From Clostridiales bacterium (GTDB taxonomy: Bacteria; Bacillota; Clostridia; Oscillospirales; QAMX01), in contig JAEDMJ010000040.1 in the NCBI GenBank assembly GCA_016303065.1, positions 1 through 16,884 on the forward strand: a DNA stretch of 16,884 nt. The letters are read 5' to 3'. Numbering within the stretch: position 1 is the first letter of the stretch; each line of letters opens with the position of its first letter. The notes below the pieces were generated by a model. It was not told the DNA's origin. It searched no databases and saw only the letters and a list, made by a program, of their open reading frames with translations. Below are positions 1 to 6,728 of the stretch, piece by piece. Position numbers and translations under genes: made by a program.

Positions 1-28
1 CATGATTAACCACATGGAGGCGAAATAA
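1..28 (+). CDS. possible 3' end of an upstream gene
   Basis: The reading frame that starts at base 2 is open to a TAA at 26-28, which directly abuts the ATG of larC at 29. Its last residues would read MINHMEAK. In many genomes larC follows larB or larE with zero or overlapping spacing, so this could be the tail of such a gene. Only about nine codons are visible, so identity cannot be judged and an untranslated leader is equally possible. The larC ribosome binding site (GGAGG, 16-20) would lie inside this tail. Confidence 0.25.
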
Positions 29-1339
29 ATGAAAACACTGTATCTGGACTGCGGCATGGGCGCGGCGGGCGATATGCTGGCGGCGGCTCTGCTGGAGCTT
101 CTTCCGGACAGGGATGAATTCCTTGCCCGGCTCAACAGCCTCGGCATTCCCGGAGTCTCTTTTTCCTGTGAAAAATCCGTAAAATGCGGAATTCAGGGGA
201 CGCACGTCACGGTAAAGGTCAACGGAACGGAAGAAACCGAGGAGCTCCATGCCCATTCCCACGAGCACGAGCACGAACACGACCATGAACATGAGCACGA
301 ACACGAGCACGAACACGAGCACGAACACGAGCACGAACACGAGCATGAACACGAACATGAGCATACGCACGAGCACTCCCACGGCGGGCACGCGCACCGC
401 CACAGCAGTATGCACGATATCGAACATATCGTCGGGGACATTCAGGCTTCCGAAAAGGTAAAAGCAGACATTCTGGCAGTCTATTCCCTGATTGCGGAGG
501 CCGAAAGCCGCGCCCACGGGGTTCCCGTAACGGAAATTCACTTCCACGAAGTCGGAACGATGGATGCCGTTGCGGACGTTGCGGCGGTCTGCCTGCTGAT
601 GGAGCGCCTGTCCCCCGAAACGGTGGTCGTCTCCCCCGTTCATGTCGGCAGCGGCCAGGTCAGATGCGCCCACGGCGTGCTCCCCGTTCCGGCTCCGGCA
701 ACCGCATATATCCTGCGCGATGTGCCGATTTACGGCGGCGAAATAAAGAGCGAGCTGTGCACGCCCACCGGCGCGGCTCTTCTGAAGCACTTCGCCGGGC
801 GATTTGGCGATATGCCGGTGATGAGAACGTCCGCCATCGGTTACGGAATGGGGAAAAAGGATTTTCCCGCCGCGAACTGCGTCCGGGCCATGATCGGCGA
901 AACCGACGGCTCCTCCGACACCGTCGCCGAGCTTTGCTGCAACCTCGACGACATGACGGCCGAAGCCATCGGGTTTGCGGAGGAACAGTTTTTTGCGGCA
1001 GGGGCTTTGGAAGTTTACACCCTCCCCGCACAAATGAAAAAATCGCGCCCGGGAATTCTGCTCTCGGTCATGTGCCGCGAAAAAGACAGGGACCGGATGC
1101 TCCGGCTTATTTTCCGGCACACAACGACTCTCGGCGTGCGCGAGAACATAAGCCGCCGCTATACCCTTTCCCGAACGCTCGAATCGGCTCCGACGGAATT
1201 CGGAGAAGTCAGGAAAAAAGTGTCCTCCGGCTACGGCGTGAAAAGGGAAAAATACGAATATGAAGACCTTGCCCGAATCGCGCGGGAAAAGGAATTGAGT
1301 CTTGCCGAGGTGGCCGCCCGTCTGGACAGCGCCCGCTGA
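29..1339 (+). CDS. larC: LarC, nickel insertase for the nickel-pincer cofactor
   Basis: LarC (DUF111 family) inserts nickel into the pyridinium bis-thiocarboxylate mononucleotide in a CTP-dependent reaction, the last step in making the nickel-pincer nucleotide used by lactate racemase LarA and related enzymes; it acts in the cytoplasm. Family motifs are all present: DCGMGAAGDM at residues 7-16, IHFHEVG at 170-176, PVPAPATA at 219-226, ELCTPTG at 242-248, GYGMGKKDF near 271 and CNLDDMT at 304-310. Residues 74-128 are a histidine-rich stretch, mostly alternating His-Glu, a likely nickel-holding region. The ATG has a GGAGG box 8 bases upstream. LarC1 and LarC2 are joined in one frame, unlike Lactobacillus plantarum, where a programmed frameshift joins them. 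No larA, larB or larE is in the window; they may lie upstream. Length (436 aa) fits the family plus the His insert. Confidence 0.93.
   Translation: MKTLYLDCGMGAAGDMLAAALLELLPDRDEFLARLNSLGIPGVSFSCEKSVKCGIQGTHVTVKVNGTEETEELHAHSHEHEHEHDHEHEHEHEHEHEHEHEHEHEHEHEHEHTHEHSHGGHAHRHSSMHDIEHIVGDIQASEKVKADILAVYSLIAEAESRAHGVPVTEIHFHEVGTMDAVADVAAVCLLMERLSPETVVVSPVHVGSGQVRCAHGVLPVPAPATAYILRDVPIYGGEIKSELCTPTGAALLKHFAGRFGDMPVMRTSAIGYGMGKKDFPAANCVRAMIGETDGSSDTVAELCCNLDDMTAEAIGFAEEQFFAAGALEVYTLPAQMKKSRPGILLSVMCREKDRDRMLRLIFRHTTTLGVRENISRRYTLSRTLESAPTEFGEVRKKVSSGYGVKREKYEYEDLARIAREKELSLAEVAARLDSAR
293..340 (+). repeat. 12-bp tandem repeat inside larC (four perfect copies)
   Basis: The unit GAGCACGAACAC (Glu-His-Glu-His) occurs four times without change at 293-304, 305-316, 317-328 and 329-340. 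Degenerate His-Glu codons extend the tract on both sides, from about 248 to 412. Because the unit is a multiple of three, gain or loss of copies would lengthen or shorten the histidine tract without breaking the frame. Confidence 0.9.
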
Positions 1340-1445
1340 GCAGCGCCTTTTTCCGGCAGTGCTCTGCTTTCGGGGGATCAGCGCTCCGAAAGGCCGCATT
1401 GACCGCCCCGGGGGGCAGAGAGCATCAGCTTGAATGTTCACAACA

Positions 1446-1497
1446 AAATCCGCGCTCAAAGCTGCGTTTTCTGCAGCTTTGAGCGCGGATTTCTGTC
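1446..1497. terminator. perfect 20-bp hairpin between convergent genes (bidirectional terminator)
   Basis: The arm AAATCCGCGCTCAAAGCTGC (1446-1465) is exactly complementary to 1473-1492, with a 7-base loop. It sits between the end of larC and the end of the minus-strand propeller gene. Read on the minus strand the stem runs into TTTTGTTGT, a reasonable U-rich tail only about 30 bases past that gene's stop. On the plus strand the T-run is short and lies within the stem. I infer it mainly ends the minus-strand operon and also serves larC. The rest of 1340-1524 shows nothing convincing. Confidence 0.75.
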
Positions 1498-1524
1498 TGA
1501 AAAATGTTCAAGGGAAAACGCCGC

Positions 1525-2904
1525 TCATTTGTTGACGGTAACGGAGAAAATCGTTCCGTCTTCCAGAAAGAGCTTGAGATACGCCTCGGTAACGGGAGAA
1601 GATTTTCCCTTCCAGCGGAACGGCACTCCGCGCAGATCCCCCGAAAGCGGTTCGCAGTCGTCGGGAGAGAAGCCCTCAAGAAATTTATTGTCCGAAATCA
1701 GACCGGCGCGCAGTTTTCCGTTGACCGCGGCATTCACGAAAACCTCGGGCGCGTTCGGATCGACCGCTCCGACGACGGAGAAATTGTAGAAGCTCTTCGT
1801 CTCGAGCCCCACAATCCTGTCCGTCGGAAAACGGTAGAGCGTGGGGCCGTGGGGAATCGGCGGCGTATCGAGGCCAACGCAGTGACGCCGTCCCGTGGAA
1901 TTGGAAAGAACCGCGCTTTCGCCGTTTCCCAGGTCGTGGATTCCTCCGCTTACAAATATCATCCCCTCGTCATAGGGGCGGTCGTTGTCTATGTATCTTG
2001 CCCTGTCGCCGCGGTCGAAAAATATTCCGTCGCGGCTTGTGGCGACCCGTGACCAGCACTTTTCGGTGTTGTGGTCAAAAGGCGAATAGAACAGAAAATA
2101 CGCCCTGTCGCCTCCGCTTTGATAAAGCGTCGCACCGTTGCTGTAATAATCCGTAAGTGGCGGATCGAGATAATCCGGAGCGAGTATCGTCCGCGGCTGT
2201 GGCCAGCTTGTCAGATCGTTCGTCTCGCTTCGGGCAATGCAGCGGGCGCTGGCGATGTTCCAGGTTCTGAAATATCCGACGTATTTGCGGATCGCCTCGT
2301 CCCAAAACACCGTGCACTGAGTGTCGCTTCCGAAGCTTGTGATCGGAAAATGCAGAAAATCGTCCGGAAATTCCGGAAGCCCAAGCCTCCAGCGAAGTCC
2401 GTCGGGCGAATGGGCAAAGCTCATCAAATCAAGATGTCCGACATCGCGCAGCGGTGACGGTACCGAGCAAAGGAACATACAGCGGTATTTGGACTCCGGG
2501 GAGGCGTTCGGATCGACAAAAATCGAATGCCCGTGTATTCCGAGAGCTCCGGTGACCGACCTGTCGATCACAATATTGTTGTTCCGGTTTCCGCCGTATT
2601 CACAGATCCCGAGGTTCGGTTTTTCCCAGTGTATCCCGTCGCGGCTTTCGGCGTAGCAGAGCCTCGTATCGCAGTCGTTAAAACTGGAGCTCTCCTTTGC
2701 CTCGTACCAAAGGCGCATCGCGCCGTTTTCCGAGCGCATGCTTACCCAGTTTATGCAGCCGCTCTCCCAGGGTCTGTCGGCGAAAAAGACCGGGCCGTCC
2801 GGTTTTGAAGGAGGGCAGGTTTTCGGAAAAGCCGAGCCCTCTTCCGCACGGAGAAGTCCGTGCAGAGTGATGTGATGCCTGTCAAACAAAAGAAGCTTGC
2901 GCAT
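1525..2904 (-). CDS. GH32/GH43-like five-bladed beta-propeller protein
   Basis: A 459-aa cytoplasmic protein (no signal peptide) resembling the glycosyl-hydrolase-32/43-like propeller proteins common in carbohydrate loci of gut Clostridia and Planctomycetes. Repeated blade motifs of the S-x-DG-x-x-W type are visible: SRDGIHWEKP at 87-96, SPDGLRW at 166-172, SETNDLTSW at 226-234 and SRDGIFF at 290-296. The C-terminal 80 residues, ending FRWKGKSSP...LKLFLEDG..F, look like the short beta-sandwich tail of the same family. The catalytic acids cannot be assigned from sequence alone, so the substrate, and even hydrolase activity, is uncertain. It lies 68 bases downstream of the sugar isomerase on the same strand and is probably co-transcribed. 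The start has an AAAGGAA box about 9 bases upstream. Confidence 0.75.
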   Translation of the reverse strand: MRKLLLFDRHHITLHGLLRAEEGSAFPKTCPPSKPDGPVFFADRPWESGCINWVSMRSENGAMRLWYEAKESSSFNDCDTRLCYAESRDGIHWEKPNLGICEYGGNRNNNIVIDRSVTGALGIHGHSIFVDPNASPESKYRCMFLCSVPSPLRDVGHLDLMSFAHSPDGLRWRLGLPEFPDDFLHFPITSFGSDTQCTVFWDEAIRKYVGYFRTWNIASARCIARSETNDLTSWPQPRTILAPDYLDPPLTDYYSNGATLYQSGGDRAYFLFYSPFDHNTEKCWSRVATSRDGIFFDRGDRARYIDNDRPYDEGMIFVSGGIHDLGNGESAVLSNSTGRRHCVGLDTPPIPHGPTLYRFPTDRIVGLETKSFYNFSVVGAVDPNAPEVFVNAAVNGKLRAGLISDNKFLEGFSPDDCEPLSGDLRGVPFRWKGKSSPVTEAYLKLFLEDGTIFSVTVNK

Positions 2905-2972
2905 GGTTTCTGTTCCTTTCCATCAAGCGAAAAAACTGCGGAAACAGAGTTTGAAAAAGGCTCTTTCCGGCT

Positions 2973-3941
2973 TTACGCCCACCAGATCTCCGTGGGTTTG
3001 CCGCATTTGACAATGATCTCCCTGAGATACCCAACGGCCTTCTCAAGACCCTCTTCGGGAGCCATGAGGCTGTCCTCGTGCTCAATGGAGATGGAGCCTT
3101 CGTATCCCGCAAGGACAAGCTCGCTCATCATTTCACGCCACTGGACGGGGTCCATGCCGAACCCGACGGAACGGAATATCCACGCGCGGTTCGCCTCGTC
3201 GGAGTATTTTTTCGTGTCGAGCACGCCGTTTCTGGCGGTATTGTACTTGTCGATCTTGGTGTCCTTGGCGTGGAAGTGATAGATCATCCCGCGGAGCTCT
3301 CTGATGGCAGCGGCGGGATCCATGCCCTGCCAGATAAGGTGGGAGGGATCGAAATTCGCGCCGATTATCGGGCCGACGGCGGCGCGGAGCTTTTTCAGGG
3401 TTTCCGGATTGTAGACGCAGAAGCCCGGATGCATTTCGAAGGCGATCTTCTTTATGCCGTGGCTCTGGGCATACGCGGCCATATCTTTCCAGAAAGGAAT
3501 GAGAACGTCGTTCCACTGATACTCAAGGATCGCGAGGAAGTCTTCCGGCCAGGGGCAGGTGACCCAGTTGGGATACTTCGACTGCGGGCAGTCGCCGGGG
3601 CAGCCGGAAAAGGTTATGACCGTGTCAACGCCCATCTTTTCGGCAAGCAGGATTGCATTTCTGAAATCGGATATAAATCCGTCGGCAACAGCCTTGTCGG
3701 GGTGCACCATGTTTCCGTGACAGGAAAAAGCCGAAACGGAAATTCCGGAATCGTCGATGGTTTTCCTGAATTTTTCAAAAGCAGCCGGGTCGGCAAGAAG
3801 CTTTTCCGGATCGCACTGTCCCTTTCCGGGAAAACCGCCGCAGCCGATCTCGATGGTCTCCACGCCGAGCCCCGAAAGATAGGCAAGAGTCTCGTCAAGG
3901 GGTTTGTTTCCAAACATTGCATTGAGTACGCCGAGTTTCAT
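2973..3941 (-). CDS. sugar phosphate isomerase/epimerase (xylose-isomerase-like TIM barrel)
   Basis: A 322-aa member of the AP-endonuclease-2/xylose-isomerase-like TIM-barrel family, which includes IolE, hydroxypyruvate isomerase and ketose 3-epimerases. Likely metal-site residues are visible at the expected strands: Glu169 in FEMHPG, Asp198 in NFDPSH, His224 in YHFHAKD and Glu287 or Glu289 in SISIEHED. EIGCGG (31-36) and FSGCPGD (111-117) are typical of a subgroup found beside dehydrogenases and glycosidases. I start at the ATG at 3941, not at an ATG further upstream at 4028, because a GGAGG box lies 8 bases before it (3950-3954) and the family starts with MKLGV-like sequence. It is the first gene of a two-gene unit with the propeller protein. 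It is transcribed from the promoter at 4044-4072. The exact sugar substrate is unknown. Confidence 0.85.
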   Translation of the reverse strand: MKLGVLNAMFGNKPLDETLAYLSGLGVETIEIGCGGFPGKGQCDPEKLLADPAAFEKFRKTIDDSGISVSAFSCHGNMVHPDKAVADGFISDFRNAILLAEKMGVDTVITFSGCPGDCPQSKYPNWVTCPWPEDFLAILEYQWNDVLIPFWKDMAAYAQSHGIKKIAFEMHPGFCVYNPETLKKLRAAVGPIIGANFDPSHLIWQGMDPAAAIRELRGMIYHFHAKDTKIDKYNTARNGVLDTKKYSDEANRAWIFRSVGFGMDPVQWREMMSELVLAGYEGSISIEHEDSLMAPEEGLEKAVGYLREIIVKCGKPTEIWWA

Positions 3942-4043
3942 ATCTTTTCCTCCGTTGAAACTTTGTGTGCTGAAAATACGGTTTTCCGAAGAAAAGCCCC
4001 GAAATACGCGGCGGCTTTGTTCCGGCACCGTCCGTCGGTATAT

Positions 4044-4072
4044 ATTATAGCAACACGCCGTATTTTTTTCAA
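4044..4072 (-). promoter_or_regulatory. sigma-A promoter for the isomerase/propeller operon
   Basis: Read on the minus strand, TTGAAA (4067-4072) is followed after 17 bases by a perfect TATAAT (4044-4049). Transcription would start near 4037, giving a leader of about 95 bases before the ATG at 3941. A small inverted repeat, ACCG-N5-CGGT (4027-4039), overlaps the expected start point and could be an operator, though it is short. Confidence 0.8.
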
Positions 4073-4115
4073 CCGCTTTCGGGCAAAAAATTCGCGCCCT
4101 CCCCGCCGATATGAC

Positions 4116-4144
4116 TGGACACGGCGCTGAAAATATAGTATACT
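4116..4144 (+). promoter_or_regulatory. sigma-A promoter for the DUF3842-ktrB-ktrA operon
   Basis: TGGACA (4116-4121), a 17-base spacer and TATACT (4139-4144) match the consensus at five of six positions each. The start would be near 4151, about 35 bases before the TTG start codon of DUF3842. The -10 box lies inside a near-palindrome: AAAATA (4130-4135), AGTATACT (4137-4144) and TATTTT (4145-4150). CTGTACAG (4151-4158) is a second palindrome at the start point. Together these suggest repressor control, which is inference. Confidence 0.75.
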
Positions 4145-4185
4145 TATTTTCTGTACAGTTAACATACTTCTACGGAGATGATCAT

Positions 4186-4605
4186 TTGAAAATCACCGTC
4201 ATCGACGGCCAGGGCGGAAAGCTGGGCGCGCTTCTCACCGCCGCAATCAAAAACGAGTTTCCTTCGGCTTTTGTCGCCGCCGTCGGAACGAACGCCATCG
4301 CAACAAGCGCGATGCTCAAATCCGGAGCAGATTCCGCCGCCACCGGCGACAACCCCGCCGCCGTCGCCTGCCGCGATTCCGACGCCGTTGTCGGCCCGGT
4401 TGGGATTTCCATCGCCGACTCCCTCCACGGAGAGGTCACTCCCAAGATGGCCCTGGCGGTCGCGCGCTGCCCCGGAATACGCGTGCTTTTGCCGATAAAC
4501 CGCTGTTCGACATTCGTCGCCTGTCCCGACGCCTGTCCCCCGGAGCTGGTTCGGACGGCCCTTGACATACTCCGCCGCGAATTGAAGGAAAAAAACAATG
4601 CGTAA
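4186..4605 (+). CDS. DUF3842 family protein
   Basis: A 139-aa cytoplasmic protein of the DUF3842 family, found mainly in Clostridia and without known function. The N-terminus (IDGQGGKLG, residues 6-14) looks like a glycine-rich nucleotide-binding turn. Other family-like blocks are VGTNAIATSAMLKSGAD (33-49), GPVGISIADSLHGE (70-83) and LLPINRC (101-107). Five cysteines (62, 95, 107, 113, 117) could bind metal or be redox active. The start is set at TTG 4186: a GGAG box lies 8 bases before it, the family begins at MKI-VIDGQGG, and an ATG at 4111 would fall upstream of the transcription start. The gene overlaps the next one, ktrB, by 8 bases, so the two are probably translationally coupled. A role linked to potassium uptake is suggested only by this context. 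Confidence 0.85.
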   Translation: MKITVIDGQGGKLGALLTAAIKNEFPSAFVAAVGTNAIATSAMLKSGADSAATGDNPAAVACRDSDAVVGPVGISIADSLHGEVTPKMALAVARCPGIRVLLPINRCSTFVACPDACPPELVRTALDILRRELKEKNNA

Positions 4606-5941
4606 AAAAATCCGGCGTCCCCTCGGAATAACGCGTCTGATAGCCATCGGATTTCTGGCTGTAATCCTTATCGGCACATTTCTGCTCGTCCTCCCCTTTT
4701 CGTCAAGAAAAGGCGAGGTCACGCCCTTCACGGACGCGCTCTTTACTGCGGCAAGCGCGGCGTGCGTGACCGGGCTCACCGTTTTCGACACCTATTCCCA
4801 CTGGAACTTTTTCGGTCAGCTCGTCATCCTTTCGCTGATCCAGATCGGCGGGCTCGGTTTTGTGACCGTCATCGCCGTCTTCGCCCAGCTTCTTCACCAC
4901 CGCGTTTCGCTCCGCGAAAGAATGATAATCCGCCAGTCGGCGGGTTCGCTCTCCATCGGCGGAGTGACCGTTCTCGTAAAAAAAGTCGTCGCCGCCACGG
5001 CGGTATTTGAACTTTCCGGAGCCGTACTGCTGGCGTTCCGCTTTTGTCCGGAGTTTGGCTTTTGGAAAGGGCTCTGGTTTGCGCTCTTTCACTCCGTCTC
5101 CGCATTCTGCAACGCCGGATTTGACCTTATGGGCGTCTCCGCGCCGGGAAGCTCCCTCACCACCCTTGGCTCGGAGCCCTTCGTTATGCTGACGCTGAGC
5201 GCGCTTATCATCTGCGGCGGCGTCGGATTTCTGGTCTGGAACGACATTCTGAATTGCCGCGGAGTTTTCCGCCGCTTAAAGCTGCATTCAAAGCTCGTTC
5301 TCCTCGTCAGCGGAATCCTTCTCCTGTCCGGCACACTCTTTTTTCTTGCTGCGGACGGAAGCTCGGCTTTTTCCGGACTTCCTTTTTCCGAAAAGCTGCT
5401 GAACTCGTTTTTCTGCTCCGTAACGGTCAGAACCGCCGGATTCTTCTCTCTGGATCTGAGCACGCTCTCTTCCGCCTCTCTTCTCGTCATGATCGCCTTC
5501 ATGTTCATCGGCGGAAGCCCCGGCTCGACTGCGGGCGGTACGAAGACGACGACGCTTGCGATTCTTGTATCAAACGTTATTTCGGCAGTGAGAAGGCGCG
5601 GAAATGTCACCGTTTTCGGAAGAAATATCTCCGACGCCTCAGTCAGGCTTGCCGCATCGGTATATTTCGTTTATCTTTCCGCTATCATAGCCGGCACTGC
5701 GGCGATCTCGCTTTTGGACGGCGCAGAGCTTCTCCCCGCGCTCTTTGAAGTCACATCCGCCATCGGAACCGTCGGGCTTTCCCTCGGGCTCACTTCGGAG
5801 CTCTGCACGGTTTCAAAGCTGATCATAGTTTTCCTGATGTACGCCGGAAGAGTCGGAGGCTTGTCCCTGGTTTTGGTGATAAACGAAAAGCGCGAAACCA
5901 CGGCGATCGAAAAGCCCACGGAAAACATTCTTATCGGCTGA
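4598..5941 (+). CDS. ktrB: KtrB/TrkH-type potassium channel subunit
   Basis: The membrane pore subunit of a Trk/Ktr potassium (or sodium-coupled potassium) uptake system. The 447 aa contain four repeated membrane-pore-membrane units. The four selectivity-filter segments are visible: CVTGL (56-60), CNAGF (171-175), VRTAGF (277-282) and GTVGLS (390-395). The conserved glycine-rich gating loop GGSPGSTAGGTKTT is at 305-318. The length and the short RCK partner next door fit KtrB better than the larger E. coli TrkH. It begins inside the end of DUF3842 (8-base overlap) and is followed after 36 bases by ktrA. All hallmark residues are intact, so it should be functional. Confidence 0.93.
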   Translation: MRKKIRRPLGITRLIAIGFLAVILIGTFLLVLPFSSRKGEVTPFTDALFTAASAACVTGLTVFDTYSHWNFFGQLVILSLIQIGGLGFVTVIAVFAQLLHHRVSLRERMIIRQSAGSLSIGGVTVLVKKVVAATAVFELSGAVLLAFRFCPEFGFWKGLWFALFHSVSAFCNAGFDLMGVSAPGSSLTTLGSEPFVMLTLSALIICGGVGFLVWNDILNCRGVFRRLKLHSKLVLLVSGILLLSGTLFFLAADGSSAFSGLPFSEKLLNSFFCSVTVRTAGFFSLDLSTLSSASLLVMIAFMFIGGSPGSTAGGTKTTTLAILVSNVISAVRRRGNVTVFGRNISDASVRLAASVYFVYLSAIIAGTAAISLLDGAELLPALFEVTSAIGTVGLSLGLTSELCTVSKLIIVFLMYAGRVGGLSLVLVINEKRETTAIEKPTENILIG

Positions 5942-5977
5942 TCAAAACACATTTCTGAACTGTAAAACGGAGGAAAA

Positions 5978-6631
5978 ATGAAGTCAATTCTTGTTATCGG
6001 CCTGGGCCGCTTCGGTCTTCGCCTTGCTGAAAAAATGTCGGAGCTGGGGAACGACGTCATGGCCGTGGACACAAATAAAACCATTATCGAAGACCGCGCC
6101 GACGAATTCACGGAGGCGATCGTTGCCGACTGCACCCGCGAAAGCGTTCTGAAGGAGCTGGGAGTTTCGGAGTTCGATATCTGCTACGTCTGCATCGGCA
6201 CGAACTTTCAGGCGTCGCTTCAGATAACAAGTCTTTTGAAAGACCTGGGCGCAAAGCGCGTCATTTCAAAAGCCGGAAGCGATATCCACGCAAAATTTCT
6301 GCTCCGGAACGGCGCCGACGAGATCGTCTATCCCGAGATGGAAATGGCCGAAAAGCTTGCGATACGCCACAACGCCAGGAATATGTTCGATTTCATCGAG
6401 CTGAACGACAAATACGGCGTTTTTGAGATCTCCGCCCCGGAAAGCTGGGCCGGAAAGAGCATCCGCGCCCTCGATGTCCGCTCGCGCTTCAAGGTCAACA
6501 TCCTCGCAATAAAATATCGGAACGGCGACCTTTTCCCCCTTCCCTCCGCGGACTACATCTTCGAGCCCTCGAGCAATATCGTCGTTGTGGGGACAAACGA
6601 GGACGTCCAGAAGCTCACCGGGAAAAACTGA
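5978..6631 (+). CDS. ktrA: KtrA/TrkA-type regulatory gating subunit (RCK domains)
   Basis: The cytoplasmic nucleotide-binding ring that opens and closes the KtrB pore. At 217 aa it carries one RCK_N domain (residues 1-125) with the Rossmann motif GLGRFG (8-13) and acidic Asp31, which binds the ribose of NAD or ATP, followed by one RCK_C domain (about 135-215). This single-RCK layout matches KtrA/KtrC rather than the duplicated E. coli TrkA. A clear GGAGG box (5969-5973) lies a few bases before the ATG. It is the last gene of the DUF3842-ktrB-ktrA unit, which ends at the hairpin at 6663-6728. Confidence 0.93.
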   Translation: MKSILVIGLGRFGLRLAEKMSELGNDVMAVDTNKTIIEDRADEFTEAIVADCTRESVLKELGVSEFDICYVCIGTNFQASLQITSLLKDLGAKRVISKAGSDIHAKFLLRNGADEIVYPEMEMAEKLAIRHNARNMFDFIELNDKYGVFEISAPESWAGKSIRALDVRSRFKVNILAIKYRNGDLFPLPSADYIFEPSSNIVVVGTNEDVQKLTGKN

Positions 6632-6662
6632 GAACTTCGCCGCCCCGGCGTTTTAACCGAAC

Positions 6663-6728
6663 AAAAAAATCCCCCGCACACTGCCGTAATCACCGCGTTT
6701 TCCGGCAGTATGCGGGGAGTTTTTTTTC
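6663..6728. terminator. bidirectional terminator between ktrA and the DMT transporter
   Basis: The arms CCCCGCACACTGCCG (6672-6686) and CGGCAGTATGCGGGG (6703-6717) pair at 14 of 15 positions around a 16-base loop. An A-run (6663-6669) precedes and eight Ts (6720-6727) follow, so it can end transcription from both the ktrA side and the convergent transporter gene. The last T residues overlap the end of the transporter's coding region. Confidence 0.9.

Noticed and set aside
248..412. Repeat array that might suggest CRISPR
   Set aside because: The units are 12 bp, contiguous, without spacers, and encode His-Glu inside larC.
193..441. Minus-strand reading frame rich in Cys-Ser repeats over the larC repeat
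   Set aside because: It is the antisense shadow of the His-Glu codons. It has no ribosome binding site and no family resemblance.
1504..2052. Plus-strand open frame opposite the propeller gene
   Set aside because: It begins just beyond the hairpin and has no ribosome binding site. The minus-strand protein shows repeated blade motifs.
3078..4130. Long plus-strand open frame (350 codons) opposite the sugar isomerase
   Set aside because: The opposite strand has clear family motifs, a ribosome binding site and a promoter. This frame has none and arises from the codon pattern of the real gene.
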